Below are positions 1 through 9,580 of a DNA stretch of 64,000 nt, piece by piece. How positions within the stretch are numbered: the stretch's first letter is position 1; each line of letters begins with the position of its first letter. The notes below the pieces were generated by a model, which ran no database searches, had not been told where the DNA came from, and saw nothing but the letters and a program-made list of their open reading frames with translations. Source of the stretch: Medicago truncatula (Eukaryota; Streptophyta; Magnoliopsida; Fabales; Fabaceae); assembly GCF_003473485.1 (NCBI RefSeq), contig NC_053043.1, forward strand, positions 30,790,576-30,854,575. The letters run 5' to 3'. Made by a program: the position numbers and the translations under genes.

Positions 1-38
1 TTAATTAGCGTAGTTTGACGTCTTTTTTGAAAAATAAA
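1..38 (+). repeat. Upstream copy of a 38-base duplication in the spacer (first unit)
   Basis: This segment, beginning TTAATTAGCGTAG, matches 224-261 at 35 of 38 positions, so each 5S gene is flanked by two direct copies of the same spacer piece. The upstream copy carries TGACGTC and a T6 run and lies about 12 bases before the TATATA box. It recurs in every unit. Short units keep it whole but lose half of the downstream copy. Confidence 0.85.
16..22 (+). promoter_or_regulatory. TGACGTC motif upstream of the 5S promoter (first unit)
   Basis: TGACGTC, containing the palindrome GACGTC, lies at about -61 to -55 of the 5S start in essentially every unit. TGACG/ACGT cores are known plant bZIP binding sites. 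A role at a polymerase III 5S gene is only a guess, because plant 5S promoters are normally explained by the TATA-like box, GC, -1 C and the internal region. Confidence 0.3.
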
Positions 39-49
39 TTAGAAATGCA

Positions 50-76
50 TATATACAATTACAACGCTTTACTCTC
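50..76 (+). promoter_or_regulatory. Upstream 5S promoter: TATATA, GC, -1 C (first unit)
   Basis: TATATA at 50-55 (-27 to -22), GC at 66-67 (-11/-10) and C at 76 (-1) match the upstream elements known for plant 5S genes, within one base of the Arabidopsis spacing. The block recurs at the same offset before nearly every gene in the window. The exception seen is copy 140, where loss of one T brings TATATA one base closer to the start. Confidence 0.85.
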
Positions 77-196
77 AGGTGCGATCATACCAGCACTAAT
101 GCACCGGATCCCATCAGAACTCCGCAGTTAAGCGTGCTTGGGCGAGAGTAGTACTAGGATGGGTGACCTCCTGGGAAGTCCTTGTGTTGCACCTCT
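77..196 (+). rRNA. 5S rRNA, copy 1 (reference copy)
   Basis: 5S rRNA of the large ribosomal subunit, transcribed by RNA polymerase III with TFIIIA. The start is set at A77, the base equivalent to +1 of the plant gene, which gives C at -1 and a 120-nt product. AGGTGC at the 5' end pairs with GCACCT at 189-194 to form helix I. The internal control region is intact: A-box at gene positions 50-64 (126-140, AGTTAAGCGTGCTTG), intermediate element at 67-72 (CGAGAG) and C-box at 80-97 (156-173, AGGATGGGTGACCTCCTG). GGATCC at gene positions 30-35 is the BamHI site typical of plant 5S genes. The RNA ends in the T-run at 196-200. This copy equals the array consensus and is followed by a long spacer (319 bases to the next start). 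Later entries note only departures from it. Confidence 0.98.
126..173 (+). promoter_or_regulatory. Internal control region: A-box, IE, C-box (first unit)
   Basis: Within the gene, 126-140 is the A-box, 143-148 the intermediate element and 156-173 the C-box, bound by TFIIIA and TFIIIC in known 5S systems. The region is unchanged in almost all copies. Copies with changes in or next to it are 4, 46, 55, 63, 82, 98, 128, 134, 140, 141, 144, 145, 153, 160, 164 and 188. Confidence 0.85.
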
Positions 197-200
197 TTTT
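196..200 (+). terminator. Polymerase III terminator T-run (first unit)
   Basis: TTTTT directly after the 3' strand of helix I is the expected polymerase III stop. A second TTTTT at 218-222 could act as a backup. Both recur in every unit. The first run is shortened to TTTT after copies 140, 144, 145, 154, 164, 179 and 200. Confidence 0.85.
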
Positions 201-223
201 GCCAAAATTTCGTGTTCTTTTTG

Positions 224-261
224 TTAATTAGCGTAATTTTACGTCGTTTTTGAAAAATAAA
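224..261 (+). repeat. Downstream copy of the 38-base duplication (first unit)
   Basis: Matches 1-38 at 35 of 38 positions (differences at the 13th, 17th and 23rd bases), including the TTAATTAGCGTA start and the T-run/GA5TAAA end. Similarity fades after base 261. In short units the second half of this copy is removed by the 35-base difference. Confidence 0.85.
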
Positions 262-299
262 CTTCGATTGTATTTCATTTTTTCCGTTAATTTACGCTA
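229..299 (+). repeat. Imperfect inverted repeat, long-unit form (first unit)
   Basis: Arms TAGCGTAATTTTACG (229-243) and CGTTAATTTACGCTA (285-299) are complementary at 13 of 15 positions, with two T-T mismatches. The arms are 41 bases apart here and only 6 bases apart in short units. The repeat lies after both T-runs, so it is probably not in the mature transcript. Confidence 0.8.
247..283 (+). repeat. Long-class spacer block (35 extra bases), first example
   Basis: Between ACGTCG and CCGTTAA a long unit has 37 bases (T5, GA5TAAACTTCG, ATTGTATTTCA, T6), while a short unit has only TT. The net difference of 35 bases accounts for the 319 versus 284 periods. T-runs border the block on both sides, so slippage or microhomology deletion in an ancestral long unit is a reasonable origin. 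The block extends the 38-base duplication, which suggests the long form is ancestral. Confidence 0.9.
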
Positions 300-395
300 C
301 CTAACACTCTATTAGTTAATTAATTAGCGTAGTTTGACGTCTTTTTTGAAAAATAAATTAGAAATGCATATATACAATTACAACGCTTTACTCTC

Positions 396-515
396 AGGTG
401 CGATCATACCAGCACTAATGCACCGGATCCCATCAGAACTCCGCAGTTAAGCGTGCTTGGGCGAGAGTAGTACTAGGATGGGTGACCTCCTGGGAAGTCC
501 TTGTGTTGCACCTCT
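396..515 (+). rRNA. 5S rRNA, copy 2
   Basis: Consensus 120 nt. Long spacer follows (319). Confidence 0.97.
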
Positions 516-714
516 TTTTGCCAAAATTTCGTGTTCTTTTTGTTAATTAGCGTAATTTTACGTCGTTTTTGAAAAATAAACTTCGATTGTATTTCATTTT
601 TTCCGTTAATTTACGCTACCTAACACTCTATTAGTTAATTAATTAGCGTAGTTTGACGTCTTTTTTGAAAAATAAATTAGAAATGCATATATACAATTAC
701 AACGCTTTACTCTC

Positions 715-834
715 AGGTGCGATCATACCAGCACTAATGCACCGGATCCCATCAGAACTCCGCAGTTAAGCGTGCTTGGGCGAGAGTAGTACTAGGATGG
801 GTGACCTCCTGGGAAGTCCTTGTGTTGCACCTCT
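715..834 (+). rRNA. 5S rRNA, copy 3
   Basis: Consensus 120 nt. Short spacer follows (284), the first short unit in the window. Confidence 0.97.
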
Positions 835-866
835 TTTTGCCAAAATTTCGTGTTCTTTTTGTTAAT

Positions 867-902
867 TAGCGTAATTTTACGTCGTTCCGTTAATTTACGC
901 TA
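867..902 (+). repeat. Tight hairpin-forming inverted repeat, short-unit form (first example)
   Basis: In short units the arms TAGCGTAATTTTACG (867-881) and CGTTAATTTACGCTA (888-902) are separated by only TCGTTC. They could form a 15-base-pair stem with two T-T mismatches and a 6-base loop. It recurs in every short unit. Confidence 0.8.
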
Positions 903-998
903 CCTAACACTCTATTAGTTAATTAATTAGCGTAGTTTGACGTCTTTTTTGAAAAATAAATTAGAAATGCATATATACAATTACAACGCTTTACTCTC

Positions 999-1117
999 AG
1001 GTGCGATCATACCAGCACTAATGCACCGGATCCCATCAGAACTCCGCAGTAAGCGTGCTTGGGCGAGAGTAGTACTAGGATGGGTGACCTTCTGCGAAGT
1101 CCTTGTGTTGCACCTCT
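999..1117 (+). rRNA. 5S rRNA, copy 4 (variant, possibly non-functional)
   Basis: 119 nt, the most altered gene in the window. One T is lost in the A-box (CAGTTAAG to CAGTAAG, about 1029-1050 region of the gene, gene positions 52-53). Two substitutions lie in or beside the C-box end: C to T at 1091 and G to C at 1095 (CTCCTGGGAAG to CTTCTGCGAAG). The changes fall on internal promoter elements and on a helix, so transcription or folding could be impaired. The promoter upstream and the T-run are intact. Long spacer follows. Confidence 0.9.
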
Positions 1118-1316
1118 TTTTGCCAAAATTTCGTGTTCTTTTTGTTAATTAGCGTAATTTTACGTCGTTTTTGAAAAATAAACTTCGATTGTATTTCATT
1201 TTTTCCGTTAATTTACGCTACCTAACACTCTATTAGTTAATTAATTAGCGTAGTTTGACGTCTTTTTTGAAAAATAAATTAGAAATGCATATATACAATT
1301 ACAACGCTTTACTCTC

Positions 1317-1436
1317 AGGTGCGATCATACCAGCACTAATGCACCGGATCCCATCAGAACTCCGCAGTTAAGCGTGCTTGGGCGAGAGTAGTACTAGGAT
1401 GGGTGACCTCCTGGGAAGTCCTTGTGTTGCACCTCT
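1317..1436 (+). rRNA. 5S rRNA, copy 5
   Basis: Consensus. Short spacer (284). Confidence 0.97.
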
Positions 1437-1600
1437 TTTTGCCAAAATTTCGTGTTCTTTTTGTTAATTAGCGTAATTTTACGTCGTTCCGTTAATTTAC
1501 GCTACCTAACACTCTATTAGTTAATTAATTAGCGTAGTTTGACGTCTTTTTTGAAAAATAAATTAGAAATGCATATATACAATTACAACGCTTTACTCTC

Positions 1601-1720
1601 AGGTGCGATCATACCAGCACTAATGCACCGGATCCCATCAGAACTCCGCAGTTAAGCGTGCTTGGGCGAGAGTAGTACTAGGATGGGTGACCTCCTGGGA
1701 AGTCCTTGTGTTGCACCTCT
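1601..1720 (+). rRNA. 5S rRNA, copy 6
   Basis: Consensus. Long spacer (319). Confidence 0.97.
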
Positions 1721-1919
1721 TTTTGCCAAAATTTCGTGTTCTTTTTGTTAATTAGCGTAATTTTACGTCGTTTTTGAAAAATAAACTTCGATTGTATTTC
1801 ATTTTTTCCGTTAATTTACGCTACCTAACACTCTATTAGTTAATTAATTAGCGTAGTTTGACGTCTTTTTTGAAAAATAAATTAGAAATGCATATATACA
1901 ATTACAACGCTTTACTCTC

Positions 1920-2039
1920 AGGTGCGATCATACCAGCACTAATGCACCGGATCCCATCAGAACTCCGCAGTTAAGCGTGCTTGGGCGAGAGTAGTACTAG
2001 GATGGGTGACCTCCTGGGAAGTCCTTGTGTTGCACCTCT
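1920..2039 (+). rRNA. 5S rRNA, copy 7
   Basis: Consensus. Short spacer (284). Confidence 0.97.
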
Positions 2040-2203
2040 TTTTGCCAAAATTTCGTGTTCTTTTTGTTAATTAGCGTAATTTTACGTCGTTCCGTTAATT
2101 TACGCTACCTAACACTCTATTAGTTAATTAATTAGCGTAGTTTGACGTCTTTTTTGAAAAATAAATTAGAAATGCATATATACAATTACAACGCTTTACT
2201 CTC

Positions 2204-2323
2204 AGGTGCGATCATACCAGCACTAATGCACCGGATCCCATCAGAACTCCGCAGTTAAGCGTGCTTGGGCGAGAGTAGTACTAGGATGGGTGACCTCCTG
2301 GGAAGTCCTTGTGTTGCACCTCT
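2204..2323 (+). rRNA. 5S rRNA, copy 8
   Basis: Consensus. Long spacer (319). Confidence 0.97.
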
Positions 2324-2522
2324 TTTTGCCAAAATTTCGTGTTCTTTTTGTTAATTAGCGTAATTTTACGTCGTTTTTGAAAAATAAACTTCGATTGTAT
2401 TTCATTTTTTCCGTTAATTTACGCTACCTAACACTCTATTAGTTAATTAATTAGCGTAGTTTGACGTCTTTTTTGAAAAATAAATTAGAAATGCATATAT
2501 ACAATTACAACGCTTTACTCTC

Positions 2523-2642
2523 AGGTGCGATCATACCAGCACTAATGCACCGGATCCCATCAGAACTCCGCAGTTAAGCGTGCTTGGGCGAGAGTAGTAC
2601 TAGGATGGGTGACCTCCTGGGAAGTCCTTGTGTTGCACCTCT
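2523..2642 (+). rRNA. 5S rRNA, copy 9
   Basis: Consensus. Long spacer (319). Confidence 0.97.
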
Positions 2643-2841
2643 TTTTGCCAAAATTTCGTGTTCTTTTTGTTAATTAGCGTAATTTTACGTCGTTTTTGAA
2701 AAATAAACTTCGATTGTATTTCATTTTTTCCGTTAATTTACGCTACCTAACACTCTATTAGTTAATTAATTAGCGTAGTTTGACGTCTTTTTTGAAAAAT
2801 AAATTAGAAATGCATATATACAATTACAACGCTTTACTCTC

Positions 2842-2961
2842 AGGTGCGATCATACCAGCACTAATGCACCGGATCCCATCAGAACTCCGCAGTTAAGCGT
2901 GCTTGGGCGAGAGTAGTACTAGGATGGGTGACCTCCTGGGAAGTCCTTGTGTTGCACCTCT
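2842..2961 (+). rRNA. 5S rRNA, copy 10
   Basis: Consensus. Short spacer (284). Confidence 0.97.
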
Positions 2962-3125
2962 TTTTGCCAAAATTTCGTGTTCTTTTTGTTAATTAGCGTA
3001 ATTTTACGTCGTTCCGTTAATTTACGCTACCTAACACTCTATTAGTTAATTAATTAGCGTAGTTTGACGTCTTTTTTGAAAAATAAATTAGAAATGCATA
3101 TATACAATTACAACGCTTTACTCTC

Positions 3126-3245
3126 AGGTGCGATCATACCAGCACTAATGCACCGGATCCCATCAGAACTCCGCAGTTAAGCGTGCTTGGGCGAGAGTAG
3201 TACTAGGATGGGTGACCTCCTGGGAAGTCCTTGTGTTGCACCTCT
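3126..3245 (+). rRNA. 5S rRNA, copy 11
   Basis: Consensus. Short spacer (284). Confidence 0.97.
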
Positions 3246-3409
3246 TTTTGCCAAAATTTCGTGTTCTTTTTGTTAATTAGCGTAATTTTACGTCGTTCCG
3301 TTAATTTACGCTACCTAACACTCTATTAGTTAATTAATTAGCGTAGTTTGACGTCTTTTTTGAAAAATAAATTAGAAATGCATATATACAATTACAACGC
3401 TTTACTCTC

Positions 3410-3529
3410 AGGTGCGATCATACCAGCACTAATGCACCGGATCCCATCAGAACTCCGCAGTTAAGCGTGCTTGGGCGAGAGTAGTACTAGGATGGGTGAC
3501 CTCCTGGGAAGTCCTTGTGTTGCACCTCT
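3410..3529 (+). rRNA. 5S rRNA, copy 12
   Basis: Consensus. Short spacer (284). Confidence 0.97.
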
Positions 3530-3693
3530 TTTTGCCAAAATTTCGTGTTCTTTTTGTTAATTAGCGTAATTTTACGTCGTTCCGTTAATTTACGCTACCT
3601 AACACTCTATTAGTTAATTAATTAGCGTAGTTTGACGTCTTTTTTGAAAAATAAATTAGAAATGCATATATACAATTACAACGCTTTACTCTC

Positions 3694-3813
3694 AGGTGCG
3701 ATCATACCAGCACTAATGCACCGGATCCCATCAGAACTCCGCAGTTAAGCGTGCTTGGGCGAGAGTAGTACTAGGATGGGTGACCTCCTGGGAAGTCCTT
3801 GTGTTGCACCTCT
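3694..3813 (+). rRNA. 5S rRNA, copy 13
   Basis: Consensus. Long spacer (319). Confidence 0.97.
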
Positions 3814-4012
3814 TTTTGCCAAAATTTCGTGTTCTTTTTGTTAATTAGCGTAATTTTACGTCGTTTTTGAAAAATAAACTTCGATTGTATTTCATTTTTT
3901 CCGTTAATTTACGCTACCTAACACTCTATTAGTTAATTAATTAGCGTAGTTTGACGTCTTTTTTGAAAAATAAATTAGAAATGCATATATACAATTACAA
4001 CGCTTTACTCTC

Positions 4013-4132
4013 AGGTGCGATCATACCAGCACTAATGCACCGGATCCCATCAGAACTCCGCAGTTAAGCGTGCTTGGGCGAGAGTAGTACTAGGATGGGT
4101 GACCTCCTGGGAAGTCCTTGTGTTGCACCTCT
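4013..4132 (+). rRNA. 5S rRNA, copy 14
   Basis: Consensus. Short spacer (284). Confidence 0.97.
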
Positions 4133-4296
4133 TTTTGCCAAAATTTCGTGTTCTTTTTGTTAATTAGCGTAATTTTACGTCGTTCCGTTAATTTACGCTA
4201 CCTAACACTCTATTAGTTAATTAATTAGCGTAGTTTGACGTCTTTTTTGAAAAATAAATTAGAAATGCATATATACAATTACAACGCTTTACTCTC

Positions 4297-4416
4297 AGGT
4301 GCGATCATACCAGCACTAATGCACCGGATCCCATCAGAACTCCGCAGTTAAGCGTGCTTGGGCGAGAGTAGTACTAGGATGGGTGACCTCCTGGGAAGTC
4401 CTTGTGTTGCACCTCT
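4297..4416 (+). rRNA. 5S rRNA, copy 15
   Basis: Consensus. Long spacer (319). Confidence 0.97.
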
Positions 4417-4615
4417 TTTTGCCAAAATTTCGTGTTCTTTTTGTTAATTAGCGTAATTTTACGTCGTTTTTGAAAAATAAACTTCGATTGTATTTCATTT
4501 TTTCCGTTAATTTACGCTACCTAACACTCTATTAGTTAATTAATTAGCGTAGTTTGACGTCTTTTTTGAAAAATAAATTAGAAATGCATATATACAATTA
4601 CAACGCTTTACTCTC

Positions 4616-4735
4616 AGGTGCGATCATACCAGCACTAATGCACCGGATCCCATCAGAACTCCGCAGTTAAGCGTGCTTGGGCGAGAGTAGTACTAGGATG
4701 GGTGACCTCCTGGGAAGTCCTTGTGTTGCACCTCT
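4616..4735 (+). rRNA. 5S rRNA, copy 16
   Basis: Consensus. Short spacer (284). Confidence 0.97.
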
Positions 4736-4899
4736 TTTTGCCAAAATTTCGTGTTCTTTTTGTTAATTAGCGTAATTTTACGTCGTTCCGTTAATTTACG
4801 CTACCTAACACTCTATTAGTTAATTAATTAGCGTAGTTTGACGTCTTTTTTGAAAAATAAATTAGAAATGCATATATACAATTACAACGCTTTACTCTC

Positions 4900-5019
4900 A
4901 GGTGCGATCATACCAGCACTAATGCACCGGATCCCATCAGAACTCCGCAGTTAAGCGTGCTTGGGCGAGAGTAGTACTAGGATGGGTGACCTCCTGGGAA
5001 GTCCTTGTGTTGCACCTCT
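4900..5019 (+). rRNA. 5S rRNA, copy 17
   Basis: Consensus. Short spacer (284). Confidence 0.97.
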
Positions 5020-5183
5020 TTTTGCCAAAATTTCGTGTTCTTTTTGTTAATTAGCGTAATTTTACGTCGTTCCGTTAATTTACGCTACCTAACACTCTAT
5101 TAGTTAATTAATTAGCGTAGTTTGACGTCTTTTTTGAAAAATAAATTAGAAATGCATATATACAATTACAACGCTTTACTCTC

Positions 5184-5303
5184 AGGTGCGATCATACCAG
5201 CACTAATGCACCGGATCCCATCAGAACTCCGCAGTTAAGCGTGCTTGGGCGAGAGTAGTACTAGGATGGGTGACCTCCTGGGAAGTCCTTGTGTTGCACC
5301 TCT
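5184..5303 (+). rRNA. 5S rRNA, copy 18
   Basis: Consensus. Short spacer (284). Confidence 0.97.
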
Positions 5304-5467
5304 TTTTGCCAAAATTTCGTGTTCTTTTTGTTAATTAGCGTAATTTTACGTCGTTCCGTTAATTTACGCTACCTAACACTCTATTAGTTAATTAATTAGC
5401 GTAGTTTGACGTCTTTTTTGAAAAATAAATTAGAAATGCATATATACAATTACAACGCTTTACTCTC

Positions 5468-5587
5468 AGGTGCGATCATACCAGCACTAATGCACCGGAT
5501 CCCATCAGAACTCCGCAGTTAAGCGTGCTTGGGCGAGAGTAGTACTAGGATGGGTGACCTCCTGGGAAGTCCTTGTGTTGCACCTCT
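5468..5587 (+). rRNA. 5S rRNA, copy 19
   Basis: Consensus. Short spacer (284). Confidence 0.97.
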
Positions 5588-5751
5588 TTTTGCCAAAATT
5601 TCGTGTTCTTTTTGTTAATTAGCGTAATTTTACGTCGTTCCGTTAATTTACGCTACCTAACACTCTATTAGTTAATTAATTAGCGTAGTTTGACGTCTTT
5701 TTTGAAAAATAAATTAGAAATGCATATATACAATTACAACGCTTTACTCTC

Positions 5752-5871
5752 AGGTGCGATCATACCAGCACTAATGCACCGGATCCCATCAGAACTCCGC
5801 AGTTAAGCGTGCTTGGGCGAGAGTAGTACTAGGATGGGTGACCTCCTGGGAAGTCCTTGTGTTGCACCTCT
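5752..5871 (+). rRNA. 5S rRNA, copy 20
   Basis: Consensus. Short spacer (284). Confidence 0.97.
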
Positions 5872-6035
5872 TTTTGCCAAAATTTCGTGTTCTTTTTGTT
5901 AATTAGCGTAATTTTACGTCGTTCCGTTAATTTACGCTACCTAACACTCTATTAGTTAATTAATTAGCGTAGTTTGACGTCTTTTTTGAAAAATAAATTA
6001 GAAATGCATATATACAATTACAACGCTTTACTCTC

Positions 6036-6155
6036 AGGTGCGATCATACCAGCACTAATGCACCGGATCCCATCAGAACTCCGCAGTTAAGCGTGCTTGG
6101 GCGAGAGTAGTACTAGGATGGGTGACCTCCTGGGAAGTCCTTGTGTTGCACCTCT
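6036..6155 (+). rRNA. 5S rRNA, copy 21
   Basis: Consensus. Long spacer (319). Confidence 0.97.
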
Positions 6156-6354
6156 TTTTGCCAAAATTTCGTGTTCTTTTTGTTAATTAGCGTAATTTTA
6201 CGTCGTTTTTGAAAAATAAACTTCGATTGTATTTCATTTTTTCCGTTAATTTACGCTACCTAACACTCTATTAGTTAATTAATTAGCGTAGTTTGACGTC
6301 TTTTTTGAAAAATAAATTAGAAATGCATATATACAATTACAACGCTTTACTCTC

Positions 6355-6474
6355 AGGTGCGATCATACCAGCACTAATGCACCGGATCCCATCAGAACTC
6401 CGCAGTTAAGCGTGCTTGGGCGAGAGTAGTACTAGGATGGGTGACCTCCTGGGAAGTCCTTGTGTTGCACCTCT
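6355..6474 (+). rRNA. 5S rRNA, copy 22
   Basis: Consensus. Short spacer (284). Confidence 0.97.
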
Positions 6475-6638
6475 TTTTGCCAAAATTTCGTGTTCTTTTT
6501 GTTAATTAGCGTAATTTTACGTCGTTCCGTTAATTTACGCTACCTAACACTCTATTAGTTAATTAATTAGCGTAGTTTGACGTCTTTTTTGAAAAATAAA
6601 TTAGAAATGCATATATACAATTACAACGCTTTACTCTC

Positions 6639-6758
6639 AGGTGCGATCATACCAGCACTAATGCACCGGATCCCATCAGAACTCCGCAGTTAAGCGTGCT
6701 TGGGCGAGAGTAGTACTAGGATGGGTGACCTCCTGGGAAGTCCTTGTGTTGCACCTCT
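6639..6758 (+). rRNA. 5S rRNA, copy 23
   Basis: Consensus. Short spacer (284). Confidence 0.97.
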
Positions 6759-6922
6759 TTTTGCCAAAATTTCGTGTTCTTTTTGTTAATTAGCGTAATT
6801 TTACGTCGTTCCGTTAATTTACGCTACCTAACACTCTATTAGTTAATTAATTAGCGTAGTTTGACGTCTTTTTTGAAAAATAAATTAGAAATGCATATAT
6901 ACAATTACAACGCTTTACTCTC

Positions 6923-7042
6923 AGGTGCGATCATACCAGCACTAATGCACCGGATCCCATCAGAACTCCGCAGTTAAGCGTGCTTGGGCGAGAGTAGTAC
7001 TAGGATGGGTGACCTCCTGGGAAGTCCTTGTGTTGCACCTCT
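6923..7042 (+). rRNA. 5S rRNA, copy 24
   Basis: Consensus. Short spacer (284). Confidence 0.97.
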
Positions 7043-7206
7043 TTTTGCCAAAATTTCGTGTTCTTTTTGTTAATTAGCGTAATTTTACGTCGTTCCGTTA
7101 ATTTACGCTACCTAACACTCTATTAGTTAATTAATTAGCGTAGTTTGACGTCTTTTTTGAAAAATAAATTAGAAATGCATATATACAATTACAACGCTTT
7201 ACTCTC

Positions 7207-7326
7207 AGGTGCGATCATACCAGCACTAATGCACCGGATCCCATCAGAACTCCGCAGTTAAGCGTGCTTGGGCGAGAGTAGTACTAGGATGGGTGACCTC
7301 CTGGGAAGTCCTTGTGTTGCACCTCT
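7207..7326 (+). rRNA. 5S rRNA, copy 25
   Basis: Consensus. Short spacer (284). Confidence 0.97.
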
Positions 7327-7490
7327 TTTTGCCAAAATTTCGTGTTCTTTTTGTTAATTAGCGTAATTTTACGTCGTTCCGTTAATTTACGCTACCTAAC
7401 ACTCTATTAGTTAATTAATTAGCGTAGTTTGACGTCTTTTTTGAAAAATAAATTAGAAATGCATATATACAATTACAACGCTTTACTCTC

Positions 7491-7610
7491 AGGTGCGATC
7501 ATACCAGCACTAATGCACCGGATCCCATCAGAACTCCGCAGTTAAGCGTGCTTGGGCGAGAGTAGTACTAGGATGGGTGACCTCCTGGGAAGTCCTTGTG
7601 TTGCACCTCT
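7491..7610 (+). rRNA. 5S rRNA, copy 26
   Basis: Consensus. Long spacer (319). Confidence 0.97.
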
Positions 7611-7809
7611 TTTTGCCAAAATTTCGTGTTCTTTTTGTTAATTAGCGTAATTTTACGTCGTTTTTGAAAAATAAACTTCGATTGTATTTCATTTTTTCCG
7701 TTAATTTACGCTACCTAACACTCTATTAGTTAATTAATTAGCGTAGTTTGACGTCTTTTTTGAAAAATAAATTAGAAATGCATATATACAATTACAACGC
7801 TTTACTCTC

Positions 7810-7929
7810 AGGTGCGATCATACCAGCACTAATGCACCGGATCCCATCAGAACTCCGCAGTTAAGCGTGCTTGGGCGAGAGTAGTACTAGGATGGGTGAC
7901 CTCCTGGGAAGTCCTTGTGTTGCACCTCT
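7810..7929 (+). rRNA. 5S rRNA, copy 27
   Basis: Consensus. Short spacer (284). Confidence 0.97.
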
Positions 7930-8093
7930 TTTTGCCAAAATTTCGTGTTCTTTTTGTTAATTAGCGTAATTTTACGTCGTTCCGTTAATTTACGCTACCT
8001 AACACTCTATTAGTTAATTAATTAGCGTAGTTTGACGTCTTTTTTGAAAAATAAATTAGAAATGCATATATACAATTACAACGCTTTACTCTC

Positions 8094-8213
8094 AGGTGCG
8101 ATCATACCAGCACTAATGCACCGGATCCCATCAGAACTCCGCAGTTAAGCGTGCTTGGGCGAGAGTAGTACTAGGATGGGTGACCTCCTGGGAAGTCCTT
8201 GTGTTGCACCTCT
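8094..8213 (+). rRNA. 5S rRNA, copy 28
   Basis: Consensus. Long spacer, three bases short in homopolymers (316). Confidence 0.97.
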
Positions 8214-8409
8214 TTTTGCCAAAATTTCGTGTTCTTTTTGTTAATTAGCGTAATTTTACGTCGTTTTGAAAATAACTTCGATTGTATTTCATTTTTTCCG
8301 TTAATTTACGCTACCTAACACTCTATTAGTTAATTAATTAGCGTAGTTTGACGTCTTTTTTGAAAAATAAATTAGAAATGCATATATACAATTACAACGC
8401 TTTACTCTC

Positions 8410-8529
8410 AGGTGCGATCATACCAGCACTAATGCACCGGATCCCATCAGAACTCCGCAGTTAAGCGTGCTTGGGCGAGAGTAGTACTAGGATGGGTGAC
8501 CTCCTGGGAAGTCCTTGTGTTGCACCTCT
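8410..8529 (+). rRNA. 5S rRNA, copy 29
   Basis: Consensus. Short spacer (284). Confidence 0.97.
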
Positions 8530-8693
8530 TTTTGCCAAAATTTCGTGTTCTTTTTGTTAATTAGCGTAATTTTACGTCGTTCCGTTAATTTACGCTACCT
8601 AACACTCTATTAGTTAATTAATTAGCGTAGTTTGACGTCTTTTTTGAAAAATAAATTAGAAATGCATATATACAATTACAACGCTTTACTCTC

Positions 8694-8813
8694 AGGTGCG
8701 ATCATACCAGCACTAATGCACCGGATCCCATCAGAACTCCGCAGTTAAGCGTGCTTGGGCGAGAGTAGTACTAGGATGGGTGACCTCCTGGGAAGTCCTT
8801 GTGTTGCACCTCT
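8694..8813 (+). rRNA. 5S rRNA, copy 30
   Basis: Consensus. Short spacer (284). Confidence 0.97.
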
Positions 8814-8977
8814 TTTTGCCAAAATTTCGTGTTCTTTTTGTTAATTAGCGTAATTTTACGTCGTTCCGTTAATTTACGCTACCTAACACTCTATTAGTTA
8901 ATTAATTAGCGTAGTTTGACGTCTTTTTTGAAAAATAAATTAGAAATGCATATATACAATTACAACGCTTTACTCTC

Positions 8978-9097
8978 AGGTGCGATCATACCAGCACTAA
9001 TGCACCGGATCCCATCAGAACTCCGCAGTTAAGCGTGCTTGGGCGAGAGTAGTACTAGGATGGGTGACCTCCTGGGAAGTCCTTGTGTTGCACCTCT
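8978..9097 (+). rRNA. 5S rRNA, copy 31
   Basis: Consensus. Short spacer (284). Confidence 0.97.
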
Positions 9098-9261
9098 TTT
9101 TGCCAAAATTTCGTGTTCTTTTTGTTAATTAGCGTAATTTTACGTCGTTCCGTTAATTTACGCTACCTAACACTCTATTAGTTAATTAATTAGCGTAGTT
9201 TGACGTCTTTTTTGAAAAATAAATTAGAAATGCATATATACAATTACAACGCTTTACTCTC

Positions 9262-9381
9262 AGGTGCGATCATACCAGCACTAATGCACCGGATCCCATC
9301 AGAACTCCGCAGTTAAGCGTGCTTGGGCGAGAGTAGTACTAGGATGGGTGACCTCCTGGGAAGTCCTTGTGTTGCACCTCT
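9262..9381 (+). rRNA. 5S rRNA, copy 32
   Basis: Consensus. Long spacer (319). Confidence 0.97.
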
Positions 9382-9580
9382 TTTTGCCAAAATTTCGTGT
9401 TCTTTTTGTTAATTAGCGTAATTTTACGTCGTTTTTGAAAAATAAACTTCGATTGTATTTCATTTTTTCCGTTAATTTACGCTACCTAACACTCTATTAG
9501 TTAATTAATTAGCGTAGTTTGACGTCTTTTTTGAAAAATAAATTAGAAATGCATATATACAATTACAACGCTTTACTCTC

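Noticed and set aside
316-323. TTAATTAA palindrome as a replication origin or protein site
   Set aside because: It is a short AT palindrome in AT-rich spacer; nothing else supports a function.
937-1152. Open reading frame of 71 codons over copy 4
   Set aside because: It starts at a TTG in the spacer and runs through a 5S gene. It stays open only because a one-base loss removes the usual in-frame stop at CAGTTAAG.
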